From CAZXVW01 sp964644025 (GTDB taxonomy: Bacteria; Acidobacteriota; Terriglobia; Bryobacterales; Bryobacteraceae): DNA of 23,343 nt. Below are positions 1 through 7,274 of this stretch, one piece after another (the first letter of the stretch is position 1; every line of letters starts with the position of its first letter). The translations under genes and the position numbers were made by a program. The stretch lies in the NCBI GenBank assembly GCA_964644025.1, contig CAZXVW010000049.1, positions 1 through 23,343 on the forward strand, written 5' to 3'. Below the pieces are notes generated by a model. It worked only from the letters and a program-made list of their open reading frames with translations, was not told where the DNA came from and searched no databases.

Positions 1-933
1 CGAATAGTGCGGGGTCGAGTAAACAATCCACTGCTCGGAATAGCCTTCCTCGGCCATCGCCGCCGGGTCCTTCACCGGCGTGGGTTCAAATAGCCGGTGC
101 TTAGCGAATTCAGGATCCAGGTTCTTCTCCCAGTCGAGCATGTCCAGGATGTAGTCCAGGTCATGGTGATGCTCCTCGGGCACGTCCTTCACCAGCAGGT
201 CCCAGGGCACCACGCGGCCTTCCACCATGGACTGATACATGCCGAAGACGTCCGAGTTCACCTGGGGCTCGTAGGTCACCAGCGAACCCGGCGCGTGCAG
301 GATGCCGGCGTCCACCTGCCAGCCGGTGCCGGGCTGAAGCTTGTAAGCCCGGGAGTGGTACAGGATGCCGTTGTCACCTTCGTTCCATCGTTCCAGGCAG
401 CGCCGGACATCGTCGCGCGTCGTGCCGGGATTCAAACCCATGAAGGTGTACGGGAAGTTGTTTTCCTTCAGGTTGTACTGCGGCGGGAAGTAATAGGCTT
501 CCGGCTTGCCCTTTGCACCGACGCGCCGGGCGAATTCCTCGGTCTGGTGCATATGATGGGGGATCGGGCCGAGGTTGTCGAAGAACTTGCAGAGCAGGTT
601 CCAGCCGCCCTGCTGGGCCATCACGTCGGCGCCCAGAAACTTGTCGCCGATGGTTTCGATGGCTTCCTTCAGCAGCACGCGCTTGTCGTCGATCGCGATG
701 TAGCTGAGGCCCTCGTCCTCCGGCGTTCCCGGGCCGTTATCGGCGTTCGTGGTCGAGGAGAACCACCGCTCGTCAATTCCCCCGCGGTGCGCTCCAAGAG
801 CGTACAAATCACGGGGATCCAGTTTCAGCCGGCCTCCGGGCATCAGGAAGGACCGCGGCACCCAGCACGGCGCCAGGCGTACGATCCCTTCTCCGGCCGC
901 CAGGGCTTCGTTAAGAAGAGCTGTGTTTGACAT
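1..933 (-). CDS. Cupin / mannose-6-phosphate isomerase-like protein (3' end cut off by window)
   Basis: The reading frame starts at ATG 933 and stays open for 311 codons to the window edge, so the C-terminus is missing. The protein begins MSNTALLNEALAAGEG. It carries a cupin-type metal site, 'GPIPHHMHQTEEF' around residues 128-140 (two His and Glu ligands), followed by 'GLNPGTT' and a second-strand motif 'AGILHAPGSL' around residues 206-215. This His/Glu layout and the 'GLNPGTT...AGILHA' order resemble type I phosphomannose isomerases and related sugar-binding cupins, but the overall sequence is not a classical ManA. The substrate is therefore unknown; a sugar-phosphate or keto-sugar isomerase is a guess. 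No signal peptide is seen, so it is probably cytoplasmic. It is divergent from the downstream URO-D-family gene, with a 190-base spacer that can hold both promoters. Confidence is high for the gene and moderate for the fold. Confidence 0.85.
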   Translation of the reverse strand, partial: MSNTALLNEALAAGEGIVRLAPCWVPRSFLMPGGRLKLDPRDLYALGAHRGGIDERWFSSTTNADNGPGTPEDEGLSYIAIDDKRVLLKEAIETIGDKFLGADVMAQQGGWNLLCKFFDNLGPIPHHMHQTEEFARRVGAKGKPEAYYFPPQYNLKENNFPYTFMGLNPGTTRDDVRRCLERWNEGDNGILYHSRAYKLQPGTGWQVDAGILHAPGSLVTYEPQVNSDVFGMYQSMVEGRVVPWDLLVKDVPEEHHHDLDYILDMLDWEKNLDPEFAKHRLFEPTPVKDPAAMAEEGYSEQWIVYSTPHYS

Positions 934-1123
934 GTATTGAATGTACTTCGCCCCAGCCGAACATTCAACCCCATCGTCCTGGCAACCCCGCTGGCAACGC
1001 CGAAAGGCAGTGCGTCCGCCGATCCCGCCCGCCGGCGGACCCGATACAGAACTAGCCGCCCCGGACGCTGCAACGGGTGCGGTTCTGCGGCCAGGTAAGC
1101 CCGCTTAGTAGAATCGATCTTTC

Positions 1124-2191
1124 ATGACACGTTCCTTTTATCTGGAACTGGCTGCCGCCGGATTACGCATGCCCATCGGCACGGACCTCGTGCTCCATGA
1201 AGAGAACGACCCCGAAGTGGTTCGCCGGGACGGCCGGCGGCTCGGGCAGGTGGTCGAACGCGCGGCCCGGCGCTATGAAACTCCGCTGGCCGTGCCGTTG
1301 ATGGATCTCAACCTGGAGAAGGCGGATTTGCTGGGAAGAATCGGCGTCGCCGCGGACCAGGCCGAGTCCTACCTGTTCAGCGAACCCCCGGGTGAAGAAA
1401 TCTTCGAGGCCGCCCGGGCTAGCGCCGGCGCGCGGTTCAACGCCGCCAGCCAGGCTCACTTCGACGCCATTCACTACATCGCCGGGAACACGGATCTCGT
1501 TCCCATCGGGATGCTCATCGGCCCGTTTTCGCTGATGACGAAGCTGGTGGCGGACCCCATCGTGGCCGTCGCCATGGCCGGCATGGGGTTGAGCGCGGAC
1601 GAGGACGCCGGCGTCCGCCTCGCCGAGCGCGGGCTGGCGCTGGCCGAGGCGGCCATTTCGCGCTCGCTGGCGGCCCAGATCCGTGCCGGGGCGAAAGCGG
1701 TGATCGTTTGCGAGCCGGCCGCGAACGTGGTCTTTCTCTCCCCGAACATGATCGCCGATGGTTCGGACATCTTCGACCGCTACGTCATCCAGCCGAACCT
1801 TCGGTTGCGGCGCCGGATGGACGAAGCCGGCGTCGACTTGATCTTCCACAACTGCGGGGAGCTGAACGACCAGATGGTGGCGCAGTTCGCCACCCGGCTG
1901 GACCCGGTGATCCTGAGCCTGGGCAGCTCCCGGAAACTCTGGGAAGACGCCGCGCTGGTACCGGACCAGGTCGTCCTGTACGGCAACCTGCCGACGAAGA
2001 CGTTCTATTCGGACGCCGCGATGCCCGTGGAAAAGGTCGAACGGCTGACCGTCGAGCTTCTCGAAAAAATGCGGGCCTGCCGGCATCCCCATATTCTCGG
2101 CTCGGAATGCGACGTGCTGCACGTACCTGGGGCCGGAGACACCATCCGGCGCAAAGTGGAGAGAATGCTCCACTGTTGCTGTCCGGTCTGA
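1124..2191 (+). CDS. Uroporphyrinogen decarboxylase-family protein, probable corrinoid-type methyltransferase
   Basis: This 355-residue cytoplasmic protein has the URO-D TIM-barrel pattern: 'PIGMLIGPFSLMTKL' near residues 126-140, 'AGAKAVIVCEPAANVVFLSP' near 188-207, and 'HNCGE' at 242-246. True uroporphyrinogen decarboxylase starts with a conserved Arg/Asp substrate-binding N-terminus (RPVWIMRQAGR-like), which is absent here. Instead it has His242-x-Cys244 and a distant Cys329 ('GSECDV'). This is the H-x-C-x(n)-C zinc/thiol motif of MtaA/MtbA/CmuA-type methylcobalamin methyltransferases. A Cys351-Cys352-Cys353 run sits four residues from the end. The likely role is methyl transfer to or from a corrinoid or thiol; the substrate is unknown, and no corrinoid-protein gene is nearby. 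The ATG at 1124 is the only good start; no strong Shine-Dalgarno is visible. Confidence 0.85.
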   Translation: MTRSFYLELAAAGLRMPIGTDLVLHEENDPEVVRRDGRRLGQVVERAARRYETPLAVPLMDLNLEKADLLGRIGVAADQAESYLFSEPPGEEIFEAARASAGARFNAASQAHFDAIHYIAGNTDLVPIGMLIGPFSLMTKLVADPIVAVAMAGMGLSADEDAGVRLAERGLALAEAAISRSLAAQIRAGAKAVIVCEPAANVVFLSPNMIADGSDIFDRYVIQPNLRLRRRMDEAGVDLIFHNCGELNDQMVAQFATRLDPVILSLGSSRKLWEDAALVPDQVVLYGNLPTKTFYSDAAMPVEKVERLTVELLEKMRACRHPHILGSECDVLHVPGAGDTIRRKVERMLHCCCPV

Positions 2192-2216
2192 GGCGCGGGC
2201 CCCGGCGCTGCGCGCC
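2192..2216. terminator. Possible weak hairpin between convergent genes
   Basis: GGCGCG at 2192-2197 can pair with CGCGCC at 2211-2216 around a 13-base loop, directly after the stop of the URO-D-family gene. There is no T tract, so this is only a candidate. The rest of 2217-2338, up to the convergent eIF2B-like gene, shows nothing else. Confidence 0.2.
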
Positions 2217-2338
2217 CTTACATCGCCAGGCTGGTCTCCGGAAACCTGGAATGGGAATCGGACAACGACGCATTCCTCCTTCACGGCGCCCCCGGGCGGA
2301 TGGCGAACCGGCTCATCGGGACAATCCGGAAACAGAGG

Positions 2339-3286
2339 TCAACGGCCGCGCGCCAGGGCCGGATGAAGTCGCTTGCCGGCCAGGCGTTGGCGCAGTTCCT
2401 CGCGGCCCAGGACACCATCCTCGGTGACCACCCCGGTGACCAGCTCCAGCGGCGTCCGGTCGAAGTAGAAATTCTCAATCGAGACGTTGGGGACCGGGGG
2501 CGCGATCTCGGCCGGCGGCTTCGGTGGCTCGGGCGGTGGCTCGTATCCCGCCGGCAGGAACTTCTCCGAACCGCACAGGGCGTAGAAACCCCGCTTCCAC
2601 TCCCGCGCCGCCAGCGCCAGCAGGGAGGTTCCCGTCTTGTTCACCAGGCCGCGGGCCGAAACCGAATCCGCTCCGGCGATGGCCAGCTCCGCCTTCGCCA
2701 TCACCGCGTAGACGGCCGCGTCGGCTACCAGGGTCACTTCAATGCCGGCTTCTGCGAGCGATTTCGCCATCGCTGTTCCCTCGCACAGGGGCCGGGATTC
2801 GGTACAGATGACGCGGGGTCCCTGGCCGGTCTCTCGTGCGGCGAGAAGCGCTTCCAGCACTGTCTGGCTGTAGGAATGAGTGATGACGGCTCCGCGCCCG
2901 GCGAGTAGCCGGGAGGCGTGCCGGCTGATGCGCCGGCCGGAGCTTCGGAGGGTTTCCACCCACGCCCGGCAGGCCGCTTCGACCGCCCCGGGAGCCAGCG
3001 TGGGCGAGGCGGCGCGGTCAGCTTCCCATAAGGCGCTATTGGCCACGTTCAGGATTGACGCCATGGCCGGCTGAGCCGCCACCAGCGCGCGGCAGACCTC
3101 AACCAGGCTGGCGCGAAATCCCTGCCGGGAATCGGCAGTGCCGGCCTCCGCCGCAGCCACAACATCTCGCGCGAACGCTGCCAGGGCCTCGGCTGCGTGC
3201 GCGGCCAGCGCGACCGCACCACTCCGGTTGTCGGCCTGGATCTGGGCGATCCGGGTGCGAATCGCGGCGGGAATCTCGACAGGCAT
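2339..3286 (-). CDS. eIF2B alpha/beta/delta-family protein (eIF2B-alpha-like, catalytic Cys absent)
   Basis: This 315-residue protein belongs to the fold shared by eukaryotic eIF2B regulatory subunits, methylthioribose-1-phosphate isomerase (MtnA) and ribose-1,5-bisphosphate isomerase. The helical N-terminal domain (about 1-125) is followed by the Rossmann-like domain: 'ITHSYSQTVLEAL' 135-147, 'TESRP' 162-166, 'VTLVADAAVYAVMAKAELAI' 184-203, 'GADSV' 205-209 and 'NKTGT' 216-220. The isomerases have a catalytic Cys in the 'THCN' segment; here that place is Ser138, as in eIF2B-alpha ('THAYS'). The Asp of 'GAD' (Asp207) is kept. A Pro-rich insert (249-266) precedes a C-terminal eIF2B-like strand, 'PLELVTGVVTEDGVL'. 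It probably binds a sugar phosphate or nucleotide; catalysis is doubtful. It lies 40 bases downstream of the sigma-region-4-like gene, likely in the same transcript. Confidence 0.82.
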   Translation of the reverse strand: MPVEIPAAIRTRIAQIQADNRSGAVALAAHAAEALAAFARDVVAAAEAGTADSRQGFRASLVEVCRALVAAQPAMASILNVANSALWEADRAASPTLAPGAVEAACRAWVETLRSSGRRISRHASRLLAGRGAVITHSYSQTVLEALLAARETGQGPRVICTESRPLCEGTAMAKSLAEAGIEVTLVADAAVYAVMAKAELAIAGADSVSARGLVNKTGTSLLALAAREWKRGFYALCGSEKFLPAGYEPPPEPPKPPAEIAPPVPNVSIENFYFDRTPLELVTGVVTEDGVLGREELRQRLAGKRLHPALARGR

Positions 3287-3326
3287 CCAGCCCGCTTAGC
3301 ATATCACGACGAGCCGGGCCGCACCC

Positions 3327-3623
3327 TCAGCCGGCACTGGCGGTCTTGACCCGCGGCGGCTCCCGCGGCGTCTCCGGCATCACGGAATGTCTCAGCCGTC
3401 TCCGCAGCCGCGCGAACTCCTCCGCCGAAGCCCCCATCTGCCGCAGGACCGTCGCCTCGTCCTGCCCGTTGGCGTAATAGCGGATCAGCATCTCCAGCTC
3501 CCGGCGGGAGCATCCGCGCAACTGTTGTTGCAGCAGTTTCGCCATCGCCTGGATCCTTGCGTGAGCTTCCGGGCCGGTCTCACCTCCCAGCCCGTGCCGC
3601 TTCCATATACGCTGGTCCCGCAT
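3327..3623 (-). CDS. Small sigma-70 region-4-like helix-turn-helix protein
   Basis: This is a 98-residue protein. The start chosen is ATG 3623, because AAAGG sits nine bases upstream; an in-frame GTG at 3629 would leave only three bases. Residues 39-80 ('SRRELEMLIRYYANGQ' followed by 'MGASAEEFARLRRRLRH') match the pattern of sigma-factor region 4, 'L-RRE-E-L-R-YY-G----I---MG-S---F--L--R-R'. No region 2 is present, so it cannot be a complete ECF sigma factor. It may be a stand-alone HTH regulator or a sigma-domain remnant. The C-terminal 18 residues are Pro/Arg-rich and look disordered. It is followed after 40 bases by the eIF2B-like gene in the same direction. The gene is supported by its start context and composition; the function is uncertain. 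Confidence 0.6.
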   Translation of the reverse strand: MRDQRIWKRHGLGGETGPEAHARIQAMAKLLQQQLRGCSRRELEMLIRYYANGQDEATVLRQMGASAEEFARLRRRLRHSVMPETPREPPRVKTASAG

Positions 3624-3738
3624 GAACACAAACCTTTCGTGGGCGGCTCGATCCGCCTCAGCAATGATCGAGCTGTTGCAGTGGTTCTTGCTGTTGCTAC
3701 AGAGTTAGATAGTGGGCTGAGACCCGGAAAAATTGCAC

Positions 3739-3766
3739 GCTATTCTCGGATTTTTCCGAGCGTAGC
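3739..3766. repeat. Inverted repeat / hairpin in divergent spacer
   Basis: GCTA-tt-CTCGG-(6-base loop)-CCGAG-cg-TAGC forms a nine-pair stem with a 2x2 internal loop. It lies in the 264-base spacer (3624-3887) between the divergent sigma-like gene and the sulfatase-family gene, about 120 bases before the latter's start. It could be an operator or a 5'-UTR structure. There is no T run, so it is not a clear terminator. I see no other convincing signal in this spacer. Confidence 0.35.
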
Positions 3767-3887
3767 CTTGAGTCTCCTGGTACTCCTCATTCGTGATAGC
3801 CCCCAAGGAAGTGCTCCCCGGAACAATCTCGTGTACCCCTCCCAACTCCCTTGGTGAAGCGCGGTGGTTCGGGTAAACTGTAAGGTG

Positions 3888-5276
3888 ATGTCCTGGATTC
3901 TCCTCCTCGTATCGGCGCTGCTTTCGCTGCCCGCACTGGCCGCCGAAAAAGCCGCTTCGCCGCCGAACGTGTTGCTGATCTCGGTGGACACGCTGCGGGC
4001 CGATCACCTCTCCTGCTATGGCTATCACCTGAGAACCAGCCCGAACATCGACAAGCTGGCCGCCGAAGGCGTGCGGTTCGAGAACGCGAACACCACCATC
4101 CCGCTGACCGGTCCCTCGCACATCTCCTTGCTGACGAGCCACTACCCGCAGGAGCATGGCGCCAGGATCAACGGGCTGGCCGTTTCCAAGAAGGCCCGGG
4201 TGATGTTCCTGCCGCAGATTCTCCGCCGGTTCGGTTACCGCAATGCGGCCTTCGTCAGCGGCTGGCCCTTGAAAAGCCGGCTGACGCACCTCAACGTCTG
4301 GTTTGACCATTATGACGAGGACATGCCGCGAACCTACCAACTGTTCAATTCCAGCCGGTATGCCGAAGACGTCACGCCGAAGGCGCTGGCGTGGCTCCGG
4401 TCGAACCATCACCGGCCCTTCTTCCTGTTCGTCCATTATTTCGATCCCCACTCCCCGTACCACCTGCGCGAGGAGTTCGCGCACCCCGAGCAGATCCGTC
4501 CCACCCCCAAGCACCTGGAAGGGATTGATGAGGAGACCCGCGACCGCATTCAAAAATACGATTCCGAAATTGGCTACGCGGACCATTACATCGGCAAGCT
4601 TTTGAGCACCCTCGATGAGTTGAATTTGCGCCAGTCAACCCTCGTGGTTCTGCTGGCCGATCACGGAGAAAGTCTCGGCGAGCACGATTACGTGGGCCAT
4701 GGCCGCCACTTGTACCAGAACATCATCCGGGTTCCTTTGATATTTCGCCTCCCCGGCGTCACCAGGCCGGGTAAGGTGATCCAAGAAGACGTGTCCCTGC
4801 TGGACGTGACACCGACCATCCTCGGACTGACGGTGGATCGCGGCAAGCAAAAGCTGGACATGCCGCTCCCGATGGATGGACGAAACCTGGCTGCCGCGCT
4901 CGACGGAGGCGCCGGACCGGACGAGCAAACCGTCCGATACGTCACCTTCTCCGGCAAGAAGGGCCTTCTCCCGCGGGTGCTCACCACGTGGCTGGCCACG
5001 CGGTGGCTGATGCGCAGCCTGCCCCTCAAAATGGGCCAGACCACGGGCGACCGCAAAGTGATCTGGACACCCGGTGACAACCGGCTGGAAATCTTCGATA
5101 TCAGCCGGGACCCGCTGGAGTTGAAGCCCAGCACGCCGGACCGGAAGACCCCAGTGTACAAGGCGGAGACGGCCCGGCTGGAGCGCTGGTTCAAGTCTAC
5201 CGCCGGGGAAGAGGGCGAGAATCAGATGACCGAGAGGGACATCGAGATTCTCAAGAGCTTGGGTTATCTCCACTGA
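3888..5276 (+). CDS. Exported sulfatase-like protein (alkaline phosphatase superfamily, Thr in place of the nucleophilic Cys)
   Basis: This is a 462-residue protein. ATG 3888 is chosen because it opens a clean signal peptide (MSWILLLVSALLSLPALA, cleavage near Ala18/Ala19); an in-frame GTG at 3864 would add a charged tail before it. Sulfatase-fold motifs follow: 'LLISVDTLRADHLSCYGY' 29-46, with metal ligand Asp34; 'PLTGPSHISLLTS' 72-84; 'FFLFVHYFDPHSPY'; and 'LADHGESLGEHDYVGHG' around 256-272, with Asp258/His259. The C-terminus 'SLGYLH' is common in acidobacterial relatives. Type I sulfatases need C/S-x-P-x-R; here the site is Thr74-Gly-Pro-Ser-His, so formylglycine activation is impossible. 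It may be a phospho- or phosphonate-type hydrolase with a Thr nucleophile, acting in the periplasm. It stands alone, flanked by a divergent and a convergent gene. Confidence 0.85.
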   Translation: MSWILLLVSALLSLPALAAEKAASPPNVLLISVDTLRADHLSCYGYHLRTSPNIDKLAAEGVRFENANTTIPLTGPSHISLLTSHYPQEHGARINGLAVSKKARVMFLPQILRRFGYRNAAFVSGWPLKSRLTHLNVWFDHYDEDMPRTYQLFNSSRYAEDVTPKALAWLRSNHHRPFFLFVHYFDPHSPYHLREEFAHPEQIRPTPKHLEGIDEETRDRIQKYDSEIGYADHYIGKLLSTLDELNLRQSTLVVLLADHGESLGEHDYVGHGRHLYQNIIRVPLIFRLPGVTRPGKVIQEDVSLLDVTPTILGLTVDRGKQKLDMPLPMDGRNLAAALDGGAGPDEQTVRYVTFSGKKGLLPRVLTTWLATRWLMRSLPLKMGQTTGDRKVIWTPGDNRLEIFDISRDPLELKPSTPDRKTPVYKAETARLERWFKSTAGEEGENQMTERDIEILKSLGYLH

Positions 5277-5280
5277 TCCT

Positions 5281-5313
5281 GCTGCCGCTGCCGCCGGTCC
5301 TGACAACGGCAGC
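5281..5313. terminator. Possible hairpin after the sulfatase-family gene
   Basis: GCTGCCG at 5281-5287 is complementary to CGGCAGC at 5307-5313 (seven pairs, 19-base loop), starting four bases after the stop codon and lying before the convergent etfA end. No T tract follows, so the call is weak. Confidence 0.22.
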
Positions 5314-5385
5314 CAACCGACCGGGCTGCGAAACCCTGCCCGCCGGACGGCGCCGGGAAGCGCCCATCACCGCCCGGGAGCCTGC

Positions 5386-6411
5386 TCACAGCAGTTCGTT
5401 GAGCTTCCGCATCACCTCGAAAGCGTCCGCCACGTAAACCACGTCGGCTTTACCCTGCACCCAGCCGCAGTTCGGATCCAGGTTCACCGCCCGGCGTTCA
5501 TTGATGAAGCGCCAGCCGACCACATGAGGCTCTTCGCCGTGGCAGCAGGTGGCCAGGCCCTTCCGATGGCGGGGCGTCGAGCCGGTCTGGCCCACCTGGT
5601 GAAGATGCGTGAGAAAAGGCAGCACGGCCTGGCCTTCTCCGGACAGATCCACCAGCGACTTGCTGCTGCCCAGCGAGGCTTGCGAGCGCCGGAGGAACTC
5701 CAGGATCAACGTGGCCGCTTCCTCGATGTGAACCTGTCCGTCGGGCTGCTTCTTGGTCCAGCCGGCGCCGGCGACAAACAGGAGCTTCGCCTCCGGGCGG
5801 ATGGTTTGCTCGTCCGCCTGCGGCGCCTCGATCCCGGCGTATGAGGTGCGGCGCAGGGCGCCGGAGACTTCCACCGGAACCATCTCCACCGCGGCTTCAC
5901 CAGGCTCGCCGGCCCATGCCGGCCCAGAGCCGGGCTCGAGCAGGATGATCCACGGCCGCCCTGCGCGCGCCTGGACGGCCTCGATGCGCTGCCGGTAATA
6001 CCACCGCCGCACCGCCGGAGCCTCGTCGGCAACCTCGACCGCCACCGCGTGCGTGTCGACAACGCCGCCGAGACGGTGCGCCACGCCCGGCAGCGCGCGT
6101 CGCCAGCGCGAGGTGCCCGGCGCCAGAATCAGGCTGGCTCCCGCGGCCCGGCATAAGGCCTCCGCCGCGGCCGCATCGGTGGCGTAACGCGGAACGGCGA
6201 ACTCTTCACCGGCCACTCCCAGAAAACGGCCGGCCCCGCCGCTGGCAATCGCCCGCGCCGCCCGGCTAACATCGCCGCCCGCCAGTCCCGCCGTCAAGCT
6301 CGAGTCCTTCAGCTCACAGGCCAGGCCACGGGCGGCTTCCACCGCCTCGAAAGCCGGCTTCGCCAGCGAACCATCCTCTTCGGTGTGAAGCAAAAGCAGA
6401 ATTTTTTCCAT
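5386..6411 (-). CDS. etfA: Electron transfer flavoprotein alpha subunit (FixB-like), divergent
   Basis: This 341-residue protein has an N-terminal ETF alpha/beta domain (about 1-190) and a C-terminal flavin-binding domain. The latter shows 'QVGQTGSTP' at 272-280, matching the family's QVGQTGKTV FAD loop, and ends 'AVNLDPNCG...DVVYVADAFEVMRKLNELL', matching 'AINKDP...ADYGIVGDL'. Two canonical features are changed. The Ser-Arg pair next to the flavin reads Ser250-Lys251. The 'GISGAIQH' stretch reads roughly 'CCHGEEPHVVG' (289-299). It pairs with EtfB to accept electrons from the dehydrogenase upstream and pass them to the FixC-FixX-like protein. It is the last gene of the operon; its ATG (6411) follows the etfB stop after three bases. 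Confidence is high for the family; a bifurcating versus simple role is undecided. Confidence 0.88.
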   Translation of the reverse strand: MEKILLLLHTEEDGSLAKPAFEAVEAARGLACELKDSSLTAGLAGGDVSRAARAIASGGAGRFLGVAGEEFAVPRYATDAAAAEALCRAAGASLILAPGTSRWRRALPGVAHRLGGVVDTHAVAVEVADEAPAVRRWYYRQRIEAVQARAGRPWIILLEPGSGPAWAGEPGEAAVEMVPVEVSGALRRTSYAGIEAPQADEQTIRPEAKLLFVAGAGWTKKQPDGQVHIEEAATLILEFLRRSQASLGSSKSLVDLSGEGQAVLPFLTHLHQVGQTGSTPRHRKGLATCCHGEEPHVVGWRFINERRAVNLDPNCGWVQGKADVVYVADAFEVMRKLNELL

Positions 6412-6414
6412 GGT

Positions 6415-7224
6415 TCACTCCTTGATCCACGCGGCGATTTCCCGGGCGATCTCCTCGGCCGAGAGGTCTTTCACGACCCGCGTCTCCCGTTTCTGAGCCG
6501 GCAAGGCGACCTGGCGAAACTGGATGGCCCCGCCCGCCAGGCCCGCCGGGCGGGCGCGCTGAAGCGCAGGCATCAGCGTGCGCATGTTCCGCATGCCGAG
6601 CTGCGGCTGATTGGGCGGCTCCGGCAATTCGCCGGTGGCCCAGCCCAGCACCGCGGGCGGCCCGGCGCACCGGGAGACCTGGTGCCGGCCCCCTTCGATA
6701 CGCTCCAGGATCCGGAAACTTCCTCCTTGCTCCACTTCCAGCAGATCGACACCCTGGAACTGGTCGAGAATCCCAAGGCGTTCGCCCACCATCTGCAGCG
6801 TGGCGCCGGCCCCGCGCGAGGCCGACTCCCACCCTCCGAAGATCAGCAAACGGCTCCGGTCCAGGCCGGGAATGGCCTCGATGGCCGAGGCCAGCGCCGC
6901 TGCTGCCTGGGCGCTGTCGGTAAACCCGCTCGCCGGCCCGTCGATGGCTACCAGCTCAAACGGCGCCTTCTGGGCGATCGTCATCATCACCTGCTGGAGC
7001 TTGGCTTTCGGACTCAAGCTGACCAGCCAGATCTTGCTCCCGGCCGCCTCGCCGGCCAGATGAGCCGCTTCGTAAAGCGCGTGCGCGGCCCAGGGATCGA
7101 GCACCGCCGGCAGCATCATCTCGTTCTTGAGCGCGGGCCCGGCAGGCCCGGTAACCGGCTCCAGCGTCTGTAACGGGTCCGGCACGATGCCACCGCAAAC
7201 GACGATATGAAATGCGCTACTCAT
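6415..7224 (-). CDS. etfB: Electron transfer flavoprotein beta subunit (FixA-like)
   Basis: This is a 269-residue protein starting at ATG 7224, preceded by GAGGA about nine bases upstream. Longer in-frame extensions toward 7455 run inside the neighbouring gene in another frame and are rejected. Family features: 'IVVCGGIVPDP' at the N-terminus (usual 'VKRVPD'), 'ALYEAAHL' near 49-56, 'VSLSPKAK' near 68-75, 'LVAIDGPASGFTDSAQAAAALASAI' near 91-115 (the nucleotide-binding D---TD---A---LA stretch), and the long connecting helix and loop 'LGMRNMRTLMPALQ' 209-222. The usual 'G-QAID-D-GQ' segment reads 'GWESASRGAGAT' (131-142), so the AMP/FAD-binding loop is non-standard. It works with EtfA as a soluble electron carrier in the cytoplasm. 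It lies 50 bases downstream of the quinone-oxidoreductase gene, in the same operon. Confidence 0.87.
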   Translation of the reverse strand: MSSAFHIVVCGGIVPDPLQTLEPVTGPAGPALKNEMMLPAVLDPWAAHALYEAAHLAGEAAGSKIWLVSLSPKAKLQQVMMTIAQKAPFELVAIDGPASGFTDSAQAAAALASAIEAIPGLDRSRLLIFGGWESASRGAGATLQMVGERLGILDQFQGVDLLEVEQGGSFRILERIEGGRHQVSRCAGPPAVLGWATGELPEPPNQPQLGMRNMRTLMPALQRARPAGLAGGAIQFRQVALPAQKRETRVVKDLSAEEIAREIAAWIKE

Positions 7225-7274
7225 TAGTGTGTTCCTCTTCAAGACCGGGAAACAGCTTCTCTGTCCCCGGGTTT

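Noticed and set aside
97..930. Long plus-strand ORF of 277 residues
   Set aside because: It is the antisense shadow of the cupin-like gene; the composition is His/Val/Arg-rich with no recognisable motif, while the minus strand gives clear cupin motifs.
1163..2284. Minus-strand ORF of 373 residues over the URO-D-family gene
   Set aside because: It is an antisense shadow caused by high GC in third codon positions; no domain pattern is seen.
3705..4586. Minus-strand ORF of 293 residues overlapping the sulfatase-family gene
   Set aside because: It is a shadow with no motifs; the plus strand has a signal peptide and the sulfatase-fold metal motifs.
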